Positions 6,602-13,765 of a DNA stretch of 19,334 bases are shown piece after piece. The DNA is from Bacteroidia bacterium (GTDB lineage: Bacteria > Bacteroidota > Bacteroidia > Bacteroidales > BM520): positions 1 to 19,334 of the forward strand of contig RZYD01000021.1 in the NCBI GenBank assembly GCA_009930445.1, given 5' to 3'. Below the pieces are notes generated by a model. It was given only the letters and a program-made list of their open reading frames with translations. It did not search any database and had not been told where the DNA came from. The translations under genes and the position numbers were made by a program. The stretch's first letter is position 1. Every line of letters starts with the position of its first letter.

Positions 6602-7108
6602 ATGTCAGACCTTGAATTCAACAACAAACTTTTGAGCCTGAGAGATAACCTCCACTATTTTGCGAATTCCCTGACTTCAAACCGCGAAGAGGCCGAAGAT
6701 CTTGTGCAGGACACCTACGTGAAAGCCCTGACCAATAAAGACAAGTTCATCGACAACACAAATTTGAAAGCCTGGACGTACACCATCATGAAAAATACCT
6801 TCATCAATAATTACAGAAGAAGCCAGAAAGCCAATACCTTCTCCGACTCAACGAACGACCAGTATTACATCAACATACCACGTAACAACGACGAAGAATC
6901 ACCGGAAATAAAAATTTCGGTAAAAGAGATTAACAAGGCCATCAATAACCTTGAAGAGGTACACCGTAAACCTTTTGAAATGCACACGCAGGGATTCAAA
7001 TATAAAGAAATTGCAGAGGAGCTCGATTTGTCGATTGGAACCGTGAAGAGCCGCATCTTTTTTACCCGGAAAAAACTAATGAAAGCCCTGGATGACTACC
7101 AGAATTAA
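6602..7108 (+). CDS. ECF-type RNA polymerase sigma factor
   Basis: 168-residue group 4 sigma factor that directs RNA polymerase to a small regulon. Region 2 (about 18-75) has the acidic EEAEDLVQDTYVKAL (29-43) and the aromatic LKAWTYTIMKN (55-65) that contacts the -10 region. Region 4 (about 108-165) contains the helix-turn-helix YKEIAEELDLSIGTVKSRIF (134-153). Regions 1 and 3 are absent, as expected. The start is the ATG at 6602; the frame continues upstream, but a codon at 6533 lies inside the promoter. No anti-sigma gene is adjacent. The upstream neighbour is a B12-domain MerR regulator, which recalls the LitR-LitS and CarH arrangements where such a regulator represses an ECF sigma gene. 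The stop codon overlaps that of the convergent EamA gene. Confidence 0.88.
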   Translation: MSDLEFNNKLLSLRDNLHYFANSLTSNREEAEDLVQDTYVKALTNKDKFIDNTNLKAWTYTIMKNTFINNYRRSQKANTFSDSTNDQYYINIPRNNDEESPEIKISVKEINKAINNLEEVHRKPFEMHTQGFKYKEIAEELDLSIGTVKSRIFFTRKKLMKALDDYQN

Positions 7109-8058
7109 TCGTGCGGCAACGATTTTCGGGCTCGGGTATGATTAAGGAAATAAAGAGCGATAAACATCACAACCACGCTAATCCACTGTACCTTGTCCAA
7201 TGCATTCTTATTTATGAAGTAATCGAATAAAATCACAGACACAGGGAACAGTAATTCACAGATAGTGGAAATCATCGCCTTGACGTGACGCAAGCCATAA
7301 TAATAAAGGAATATGGCGCCACTCCCGGTAGTCAGGCCAATAATCAGGAAAAGTAGCCATGTTTTCGGCGGAGTGAGGGCAAATTGCCCCCACTTATTTC
7401 CCACAACCATAAAAACAAGCAGTAGCACCGTGGTAAATAAATAGCGGTAAAAGGTAGCAGTAGCAAAAGAAAATTTGTTCAGCACTTTTTTGCTTAGAAC
7501 AGTAGAAGAGCTGAAGGCCAATGCAGCCAGCAATGCATACAGGGCTGCCAGCGCTGTTTTTTTATCGGCATTCAGATCAGGAAGATGCCATCCAAAAGTC
7601 AAAAAATATCCCGCTACAATGGCCACCGAGGCCCATACTCCGTAAAACCGGTTCATACGCTCTTTAAGAATTACGGCGGCTAGTGCAATACCAAATACCG
7701 GCTGTAACTTCTGCAATAAAGCCACAACTGTCAAATCACGAAATTCAACCGTGAACAAAGCTTTCACAATAAATAAAGTACCCAATGCACCCCCCATCAG
7801 CGCTACCAACATAAAATTAAATATATCAGACTTTGTGAACGCCTTCCATTTTTGAAATTGTTTACGTAAAAAAACAGACATCAGCAGAAAAGGAAAGGCG
7901 TGCAACACAAAGACAACATAGGCCGTATCAAGGGGATCTCCGTCGACATTCAACAAACGGGGTGTAAAAACAACACCATCCAACCCCCAGAGGATGGCCG
8001 ATAAACTAATTGCAAAAGCGCCGGTAGTTACCGTTTTCTTCGATGTCGTTTCTTTCAT
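7105..8058 (-). CDS. EamA/DMT-superfamily transporter
   Basis: 317-residue inner-membrane protein made of two tandem EamA halves, each of about five hydrophobic helices (about 15-150 and 165-310), the usual ten-helix drug/metabolite transporter. Recognisable signatures are the helix-end glutamates around LQKLQPVFGIALAAVILKER (first half) and CELLFPVSVILFDYFINKN (second half). The family exports amino acids, nucleosides or other metabolites; the substrate cannot be read from the sequence. The gene lies 24 bases downstream of the esterase on the same strand, but a -7 element in that gap suggests its own promoter. The ATG at 8058 is only 7 bases beyond that element. Confidence 0.85.
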   Translation of the reverse strand: MKETTSKKTVTTGAFAISLSAILWGLDGVVFTPRLLNVDGDPLDTAYVVFVLHAFPFLLMSVFLRKQFQKWKAFTKSDIFNFMLVALMGGALGTLFIVKALFTVEFRDLTVVALLQKLQPVFGIALAAVILKERMNRFYGVWASVAIVAGYFLTFGWHLPDLNADKKTALAALYALLAALAFSSSTVLSKKVLNKFSFATATFYRYLFTTVLLLVFMVVGNKWGQFALTPPKTWLLFLIIGLTTGSGAIFLYYYGLRHVKAMISTICELLFPVSVILFDYFINKNALDKVQWISVVVMFIALYFLNHTRARKSLPHD

Positions 8059-8065
8059 TTGGCCG

Positions 8066-8073
8066 CAAATGTA
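8066..8073 (-). promoter_or_regulatory. -7 element of the EamA gene, giving a nearly leaderless transcript
   Basis: The minus strand reads TACATTTG, then CGGCCAA, then the ATG. With the Bacteroidota -7 element the start of transcription should fall within a few bases of the start codon. No clean TTG is seen at the -33 distance, where the esterase coding sequence already lies. Confidence 0.45.
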
Positions 8074-8082
8074 GCTATTTTC

Positions 8083-9741
8083 CTATTCCAGTCTTACATC
8101 CAACGATATATTAACCGGGAGACCCGAAGTTCGCACAGCAACAGCCCCGATCCGATGAACCGGTGCATTGCCATACCAAACAACCTGCACTTTTTCGTCT
8201 GCCTGTCGAAGAATAAAGCCCCCTTCAATCGTCCAGTTCACAAATGAAAATTCATTATCACAAATCCGGTATTCAACCTTTCTGTCCCCATCATCACAAA
8301 CGACAGGACCCTCAAGTACAGGTGAATTCATACGCAGGTTTTCCAAAAAAAATTCTTGGGTCTCCGATTGGATAGTAGAAAAATTACTATTAAAAGTAAG
8401 ATCAGGGTTTATATGCGGCATGTGGTCAAATCCATTAAAAGTCACCAGGCGTGATTTCCATCCCTTTTCCCGGGCAATTTGGTCAATCACCTGACTGCCA
8501 CACATTTCTGGCATTAACCATCGATTGATTCTTCCTCCAACATTTTCAAAAGGTAATCCACAGCGATAAGGAACAATCCGGTCGCTGTCACCATGAAAAT
8601 GCAACAGCTCAACCTGTTCATCGTCGTCAATTAAAGCTGTATCTTCCACGGCACCCCACATATTTACGATGGCCCGGATACGAAATTCTTCGTGAAAGTC
8701 ATTACAAGCAGCAGCAATACCCCCCAAGGCCTCGGAAATAAGCCCACCATTGGAAGAAGAGGGCCGTTCGTTGTCTTTCATAAATGCCAGGTTTAATGCG
8801 GTGATAGCACCGGCCGAGCTACCGGCAAGAAAGATTCGCTTAGGATTGAAGCCATAAGTTTGGCGATGATGCATTAAAAACCGCAATGCAGCATGGGCAT
8901 CCTGTACGGCCCGATAACCGGCACGCTCCACACTTTTCTGTGAAAACCGGAAGCCCATTCGGTAATTTACAGAGGCCACAACATACCCTTTCCGGACAAA
9001 ATAATGAGCGAATGCCAGATAGGTGGGCTCCGCTTTGTCGCCCACATAAAAACCACCACCATGAATCAGCATCAATAATGGCCGCATTTTTACCGAATCG
9101 CCGGAAGGAAGATAGATATCCATGGTAAGGGGCAACTGCTTATCATTTAATGCATCCAGTGCTGTTTTGCTGAGTATGTCCCAATACCGCATACCCTGAG
9201 CAGGAAAAGAGGTCCAGTATCCTTCCGCCACCCCATATTCCACATCGGAGTGGAGCACATAGGCCGGAAAAACATCCGCTGCATACCTTCCACTGAGATA
9301 AGGAGTAAACTCCGGGTGCCAGGGGCTAAGACGAAGAATCACCGGTTTGCTGTGGCGCCGAGAAAGGCTGAAACGCTTGCGAGAAAGTTTTGCTGAGACC
9401 TCAATTTCGCTGGATGTAACCACTACCTGACCGGTTACTTTTCCATTAAAAGCCGGTGTAGAGATCCAGGCTTCATTATTGGGCTCACGCACGATTAAGA
9501 AAGTATCCAGCGTAACCACAGCCCGCTTATCATAAACAAAGTATCGGCCACAAATTGTATCCGCATCCGGAGCGGTAAAAAGATCGACCATAATAAAATC
9601 ATCATTAAAAGTTCCGGTATAAACCGTTTGGTCTGATAATTCAGGTTGGGGTACAGGGATAACGTCTTTCGGATCGACGCTTCTGGAACACGAGCAGAAG
9701 GCAAGGACAACGATGAGAACCGGCAAAAAAATATTTTTCAT
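8083..9741 (-). CDS. Carboxylesterase-like alpha/beta-hydrolase lipoprotein
   Basis: 552-residue exported hydrolase. Residues 1-18 (MKNIFLPVLIVVLAFCSC) form a lipoprotein signal; Cys18 (preceded by Ser) or Cys16 would carry the lipid. A beta-rich domain of no recognised family fills about 34-190. The alpha/beta-hydrolase core (about 195-465) has the oxyanion loop IHGGGFYVG, the nucleophile S309 in GSSAG, the acid D387 in HGDSDRIVPY and H440 in GFDHMPH, so the triad is complete. A short C-terminal tail with an NWTIEGG-like strand pattern (about 470-552) resembles a sorting or PKD-like domain. The likely substrate is an acyl or acetyl ester of a carbohydrate or small molecule, but this is a guess from the family. 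No polysaccharide-utilisation genes are adjacent. Its promoter faces rpsO. Confidence 0.85.
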   Translation of the reverse strand: MKNIFLPVLIVVLAFCSCSRSVDPKDVIPVPQPELSDQTVYTGTFNDDFIMVDLFTAPDADTICGRYFVYDKRAVVTLDTFLIVREPNNEAWISTPAFNGKVTGQVVVTSSEIEVSAKLSRKRFSLSRRHSKPVILRLSPWHPEFTPYLSGRYAADVFPAYVLHSDVEYGVAEGYWTSFPAQGMRYWDILSKTALDALNDKQLPLTMDIYLPSGDSVKMRPLLMLIHGGGFYVGDKAEPTYLAFAHYFVRKGYVVASVNYRMGFRFSQKSVERAGYRAVQDAHAALRFLMHHRQTYGFNPKRIFLAGSSAGAITALNLAFMKDNERPSSSNGGLISEALGGIAAACNDFHEEFRIRAIVNMWGAVEDTALIDDDEQVELLHFHGDSDRIVPYRCGLPFENVGGRINRWLMPEMCGSQVIDQIAREKGWKSRLVTFNGFDHMPHINPDLTFNSNFSTIQSETQEFFLENLRMNSPVLEGPVVCDDGDRKVEYRICDNEFSFVNWTIEGGFILRQADEKVQVVWYGNAPVHRIGAVAVRTSGLPVNISLDVRLE

Positions 9742-9772
9742 AGGAAGGGTAATGGTTACTTATTTTCGGTAC

Positions 9773-9780
9773 CAAAATTA
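9773..9780 (-). promoter_or_regulatory. -7 promoter element of the esterase gene
   Basis: The minus strand reads TAATTTTG, a full TAnnTTTG match, 31 bases before the ATG at 9741. A long T-run ending in TTG lies about 15 bases upstream (9798-9796), closer than the preferred 19, so the -33 assignment is uncertain. Confidence 0.5.
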
Positions 9781-9900
9781 AGTATTCGAGGGTTGCAAAA
9801 AAAAATTATTACAATAAAAATACGCTAAAAAAGTTTATTAAACGACACGCGGGGAGTAAGGCAAGTACAAAGCGGAAAAAAAAAGCAATTTTAGGTAAAG

Positions 9901-9931
9901 TTGGTATTATTAAAAAAAAATGTTATTTTTG
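9901..9931 (+). promoter_or_regulatory. Promoter of rpsO
   Basis: TTG (9901-9903), a 20-base A/T-rich spacer and TATTTTTG (9924-9931) form a near-ideal promoter, as expected for a ribosomal protein gene. The leader before the ATG at 9983 is about 45 bases, A-rich near the start codon, and has no Shine-Dalgarno. Confidence 0.7.
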
Positions 9932-9982
9932 CAGCCCCAAATTTTGGAGTTAGAAGCGAATAAGATATAAAAAAACAGAGAC

Positions 9983-10252
9983 ATGTACTTAACGCCAGAA
10001 ACAAAGCAGGAATTATTTAAAGAACACGGCAAAGGAGAATTTGACACCGGATCGGCCGAAGGTCAGATCGCATTGTTCACATTTAGAATCAGCCATTTAA
10101 CAGAGCATCTGAAGAAAAACAGAAAAGATCGCGTTACCCAACGTTCTCTGGTACGAATGGTAGGCAAACGACGCAGATTACTTGATTATCTGAAGAAAAA
10201 CGAAATTGAACGCTATAGAGCAATCATCAAAAAACTGGGCCTGAGGAAGTAA
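9983..10252 (+). CDS. rpsO: Small ribosomal subunit protein S15 (uS15)
   Basis: 89 residues, exactly the family length. It binds the central domain of 16S rRNA early in 30S assembly. The family pattern is complete: TGSAEGQIALFTFRISHLTEHLK (residues 22-44), then the basic SLVRMVGKRRRLLDYLKK (55-72) and the C-terminal Y-R-x-I-I-K-K-L-G-L-R (78-88). It has a strong promoter and is followed by a strong intrinsic terminator and then pnp. The rpsO-pnp neighbourhood is ancient, known also from Escherichia coli. Confidence 0.98.
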   Translation: MYLTPETKQELFKEHGKGEFDTGSAEGQIALFTFRISHLTEHLKKNRKDRVTQRSLVRMVGKRRRLLDYLKKNEIERYRAIIKKLGLRK

Positions 10253-10272
10253 ACTCCGGGGCCAAACCTTTC

Positions 10273-10305
10273 AAAAAAAGGCAATTAAACAAATTGCCTT
10301 TTTTT
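10273..10305 (+). terminator. Intrinsic terminator between rpsO and pnp
   Basis: A perfect 14-base-pair stem (10273-10286 with 10292-10305; core GGCAATT/AATTGCC) closes a 5-base loop. The 3' arm runs into seven consecutive T. Because the 5' arm is a run of A, it would also work on the other strand. It probably separates most rpsO transcription from pnp. Confidence 0.85.
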
Positions 10306-10346
10306 GTATTATACACAAATTAAGCGTAGTTACTAATATCAAACAT

Positions 10347-12581
10347 ATGTCAATACAAGCCATTTCCAAAACCTTTGATCTGGGCGACGGAAGGCAGGTA
10401 ACCCTTGAAACCGGTAAACTTGCCAAACAAGCCGATGGTTCGGTTATTATCCGAATCGGCAATACCATGCTGCTAGCTACCGCTGTCAGCGCAAAAGAGG
10501 CAAAAGAAGACGTAGATTTTATGCCCCTTACGGTAGATTATCGCGAAAAATATGCCGCCCTCGGGCGTTTTCCCGGAGGTTTCTTTAAGCGCGAAGCCAG
10601 GCCTTCCGATTATGAAGTTCTGATCTCCCGGCTGGTCGACCGTGCCTGCCGTCCTTTATTTCCTGATGACTTTCACGCGGAAACGCAGGTATTGATTTCA
10701 CTAATTTCCGGAGATAAAAACACACTCCCCGATGCGTATGCTGCCTTGGCCGCATCAGCCGCCCTAACCGTCTCCGACATCCCTTTTCACGGCCCAATTT
10801 CAGAGGTTCGCGTTTGCCGTATTCATGGCAAATTCGTCATTAACCCCGATTTCGAAGCCATCCAGGAAGCCGATCTCGACCTCATCGTCGCCGCTTCATT
10901 CGACAATATTATGATGGTCGAAGGGGCAATGAAAGAAATCCCCGAAGAGGTATTACTCGAAGCAATGAAAGTCGCCCATGAAGCAATAAAAATCCAGTGC
11001 CAGGCCCAGAACGATCTGCTCGAAATGGTAAATGCCGCCCATAAAAAACGCGATTATTGCCACGAAACGAATGACGAAACACTCAATGAACAACTCTATG
11101 AATTCGCTTACCAAAGATGCTATGCAGTTGCCGCTGAAAAAATTGCCGATAAACACCTGCGCAGCGAGCGGATTGAAAATATTAAAGAAGAATTTATTGC
11201 TACCTTAACCGAAGAAGAAGCAACCGAAAAAAAATCGCTGATCAACCGGTATTTCCATGCTATCCATAAAAAAGCAGTCAGAGCTTTTATCCTTGATTCC
11301 AAAACACGGATCGACGGACGTAAACTGGACGAGATTCGACCCATCTGGTGTGAAACCGACTACCTCCCCTCTGCCCACGGATCGGCAGTATTTACCCGCG
11401 GTGAAACCCAATCGCTGACAACCGTTACACTGGGAAGTAAACTCGATATGCAGGTAATTGATGGCGCCGTTCTCGAAACCAAAGAAAATTTTATCCTCCA
11501 TTACAACTTCCCTCCCTTCTCCACCGGAGAAGTTAAAATGCTGCGCGGAACCTCCCGTCGCGAAGTGGGTCACGGTAATCTGGCACTACGTGCACTGAAA
11601 CAAGTATTGCCCTCAGCCGAAGAAAATCCCTATACCATCCGCGTGGTCTCCGATATCCTCGAATCCAACGGATCGTCGTCTATGGCCACCGTTTGCGCCG
11701 GTACCCTCGCACTCATGGATGCCGGTGTTAAAATCTCTAACCCCGTTTCAGGGATCGCTATGGGCTTGATCTCTGACAACGAAACAGGGCGTTATGCCGT
11801 CCTCTCTGATATCCTTGGCGACGAAGATCATCTGGGAGATATGGACTTTAAAGTTACCGGTACTGTAAATGGTTTGACTGCCTGTCAGATGGACATCAAA
11901 GTTGAAGGTCTCTCCTATGAGGTTCTTTCCCAGGCACTGGAACAATCGAAACGAGGCCGTATACATATCCTCGAAAAAATTACCGAAACACTTTCCGAAC
12001 CCCGAACCGACTACAAAGACTTTGTTCCACGTATTGAAAATATGAAAGTGGGTAAAGAATTTATCGGCGCTATCATTGGTCCGGGAGGAAAAATTATCCA
12101 GGAAATTCAGGCTACAACCAATACCACCATCATTATTGAAGAAGTGGGCAATTTCGGTATGATTGATATTTTCTCCCCGGATAAAGAATCAATTGAAGCC
12201 GCAAAAAAACGCATTCGCGAAATTATTGCCGTCCCGGAAGTGGGAGAAATCTACAATGGAAAAATTAAAAGCCTGACACAATTTGGCGCTTTTATCGAAA
12301 TTATCCCCGGCAAAGAAGGCCTCCTCCACGTTTCAGAAATCGCATACGAACGCGTTGAAAATGTGGAAGATGTACTCAAAGTAGGCGATTATATCGAAGT
12401 GAAGCTGATTGAAGTGGATGAAAAAACCGGTAAGCTGAGGCTTTCGCGCAAAGCACTGCTCGAAAAGCCCGAAGGATATAAAGAACCGGAACGCAGGAGC
12501 AACAGCGGCCAGGGCGGAAACCGCCAGAACAGAAATAACCGCAACGGAAATAGCGGAAACCGAAACTTTAACCGCCGTTAG
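10347..12581 (+). CDS. pnp: Polyribonucleotide nucleotidyltransferase (PNPase)
   Basis: 744-residue 3'-5' phosphorolytic exoribonuclease that works as a trimer in mRNA decay and RNA quality control. Two RNase PH domains (about 10-235 and 320-550, the second starting near DGRKLDEIRPIWCE) flank an alpha-helical domain. A KH domain follows, with its GPGGK loop at about 578-582, then an S1 domain (about 632-705; GKIKSLTQFGAFIEI). The last 35 residues form a low-complexity Asn/Arg/Gly tail, probably disordered and RNA-binding. Length and domain order are normal. The ATG at 10347 fits homologues (AISKTFDLGDGR at the N-terminus). No good TAnnTTTG element is seen between the rpsO terminator and the ATG, so pnp may depend partly on read-through. 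rpoD follows after 75 bases. Confidence 0.97.
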   Translation: MSIQAISKTFDLGDGRQVTLETGKLAKQADGSVIIRIGNTMLLATAVSAKEAKEDVDFMPLTVDYREKYAALGRFPGGFFKREARPSDYEVLISRLVDRACRPLFPDDFHAETQVLISLISGDKNTLPDAYAALAASAALTVSDIPFHGPISEVRVCRIHGKFVINPDFEAIQEADLDLIVAASFDNIMMVEGAMKEIPEEVLLEAMKVAHEAIKIQCQAQNDLLEMVNAAHKKRDYCHETNDETLNEQLYEFAYQRCYAVAAEKIADKHLRSERIENIKEEFIATLTEEEATEKKSLINRYFHAIHKKAVRAFILDSKTRIDGRKLDEIRPIWCETDYLPSAHGSAVFTRGETQSLTTVTLGSKLDMQVIDGAVLETKENFILHYNFPPFSTGEVKMLRGTSRREVGHGNLALRALKQVLPSAEENPYTIRVVSDILESNGSSSMATVCAGTLALMDAGVKISNPVSGIAMGLISDNETGRYAVLSDILGDEDHLGDMDFKVTGTVNGLTACQMDIKVEGLSYEVLSQALEQSKRGRIHILEKITETLSEPRTDYKDFVPRIENMKVGKEFIGAIIGPGGKIIQEIQATTNTTIIIEEVGNFGMIDIFSPDKESIEAAKKRIREIIAVPEVGEIYNGKIKSLTQFGAFIEIIPGKEGLLHVSEIAYERVENVEDVLKVGDYIEVKLIEVDEKTGKLRLSRKALLEKPEGYKEPERRSNSGQGGNRQNRNNRNGNSGNRNFNRR

Positions 12582-12656
12582 GTTGTTGTAACACTAATGC
12601 GATTCGTTCGTAAACACTACTTTAACGATTAAAAAAGTAAAAATCAATACGAGAAT

Positions 12657-13520
12657 ATGAGGCAACTAAAAATTACCAAGCAGGTCACAAACAGGGAGAC
12701 AGCTTCTCTTGATAAATACCTTCAGGAGATCGGCAAGGTGGAATTGATTACTGCAGAGGAAGAAGTTGCATTAGCACAAAGGATTAAACAAGGCGACAGG
12801 GCTGCATTGGAAAAATTAACCAAAGCAAACCTGCGCTTTGTTGTCTCCGTTTCAAAACAGTATCAGAATCAGGGATTAAGCCTTCCTGATCTTATCAATG
12901 AAGGGAATCTGGGCCTGATAAAAGCCGCACAACGCTTTGATGAAACCCGTGGATTTAAATTTATCTCCTACGCCGTGTGGTGGATTCGTCAATCGATCTT
13001 ACAGGCACTGGCCGAACAATCCAGAATTGTAAGGCTGCCGCTGAACAAAATTGGCTCCATTAACAAAATCAATAAAGCGTATGCCAAACTGGAACAGGAA
13101 CTGGAAAGACCACCCAACGCCGACGAAATTGCCGCCGAGTTGGATGTGCCTGTGGAAGAAGTAAAAGAAAGCATTAAAAATGCCGGAAGACACGTTTCGA
13201 TGGATGCCCCTCTGGTTCAGGACGAAGACAATAACCTCTATGATGTCTTAAAATCAGATGACGGCCCCACACCAGAAAAAGAACTGCTCTATGATTCACT
13301 CAAAAAAGAAATCGACAGAGCTGTTTCTACACTTACGCCCCGTGAAGCGGATGTGGTTCGGCTATATTTCGGATTAAACCAGACACACCCCATGACCCTC
13401 GAAGAAATCGGGGAAAAATTTGACCTCACACGCGAACGTGTACGCCAAATTAAAGAAAAGGCTATCCGAAGGCTAAAGCATACTTCCAGAAGTAAAATTC
13501 TGAAAACATATTTAGGATAA
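12657..13520 (+). CDS. rpoD: Primary RNA polymerase sigma factor (sigma-70/RpoD, Bacteroidota type)
   Basis: 287-residue housekeeping sigma factor. Region 1.1 and the large non-conserved insert of the proteobacterial protein are absent, as is usual in this phylum. Seen in order: region 1.2 (about 16-48, LDKYLQEIGKVELITAEEEV), region 2 with NLRFVVSVSKQYQNQGLSL and the DNA-melting GFKFISYAVWWIRQSI (about 60-120), region 3 (about 125-200, RLPLNKIGSINKINKA), and region 4 with the helix-turn-helix TLEEIGEKFDLTRERVRQIK (about 247-266). It should recognise the TTG/TAnnTTTG promoters mapped across this window. No strict match to that element lies in its own 75-base upstream gap (only TACTTTAA), so it may be co-transcribed with pnp. 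A hairpin terminator follows. Confidence 0.96.
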   Translation: MRQLKITKQVTNRETASLDKYLQEIGKVELITAEEEVALAQRIKQGDRAALEKLTKANLRFVVSVSKQYQNQGLSLPDLINEGNLGLIKAAQRFDETRGFKFISYAVWWIRQSILQALAEQSRIVRLPLNKIGSINKINKAYAKLEQELERPPNADEIAAELDVPVEEVKESIKNAGRHVSMDAPLVQDEDNNLYDVLKSDDGPTPEKELLYDSLKKEIDRAVSTLTPREADVVRLYFGLNQTHPMTLEEIGEKFDLTRERVRQIKEKAIRRLKHTSRSKILKTYLG

Positions 13521-13528
13521 AATACACG

Positions 13529-13565
13529 GAGGCTTTCATAAAAAAATGACAGCCTCTGTTTCTTT
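13529..13565 (+). terminator. Intrinsic terminator of rpoD
   Basis: GAGGCT (13529-13534) pairs with AGCCTC (13551-13556). After one T/C mismatch, TCAT pairs with ATGA around an A6 loop. The stem is followed by TGTTTCTTT. It starts 8 bases after the rpoD stop codon. Confidence 0.8.
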
Positions 13566-13626
13566 ACCCTTGCACATAATAAACCATTCCTTTCCCCTTC
13601 CATTTAACGACCCACTTTTTTTCACA

Positions 13627-13651
13627 CCCCCCCCCGACAGAACCCTTCTGT
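13627..13651. promoter_or_regulatory. C9 tract and perfect palindrome upstream of the aminomutase promoter
   Basis: Nine consecutive C (13627-13635) are followed by ACAGAA-CCC-TTCTGT (13637-13651), a perfect 6-base inverted repeat with a 3-base centre. It ends 20 bases before the -33 element of the next gene. It could be an activator or repressor site; the C tract could vary in length by slippage. Both ideas are inference. Confidence 0.35.
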
Positions 13652-13671
13652 GCCCTTGATCCAATACATAC

Positions 13672-13702
13672 TTTGATTTACGCCAAAAATTTACTAATTT
13701 TG
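13672..13702 (+). promoter_or_regulatory. Promoter of the KamA-family gene
   Basis: TTTG (13672-13675), exactly 19 bases, then TAATTTTG (13695-13702): the best match to the Bacteroidota consensus in the window. Transcription should start near 13709, giving a leader of about 57 bases before the ATG at 13766. Confidence 0.75.
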
Positions 13703-13765
13703 TCATACTTTTTTGGAGAATTTATTATAATTCTTTGATTTTCAATAGATTATAAACACATTATC

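Noticed and set aside
9934..9950. CCAA-ATT-TTGG hairpin in the rpsO leader as an S15 autoregulatory site
   Set aside because: The stem is four pairs with a three-base loop in A/T-rich sequence; the known S15 sites are larger and no matching fold is seen.
10285..10297. Thirteen identical bases (TTAAACAAATTGC) shared by the rpsO terminator and the upstream operator copy at 6427-6439
   Set aside because: In the terminator they are dictated by the hairpin; in A/T-rich DNA a match of this length is likely chance, and the surroundings differ.
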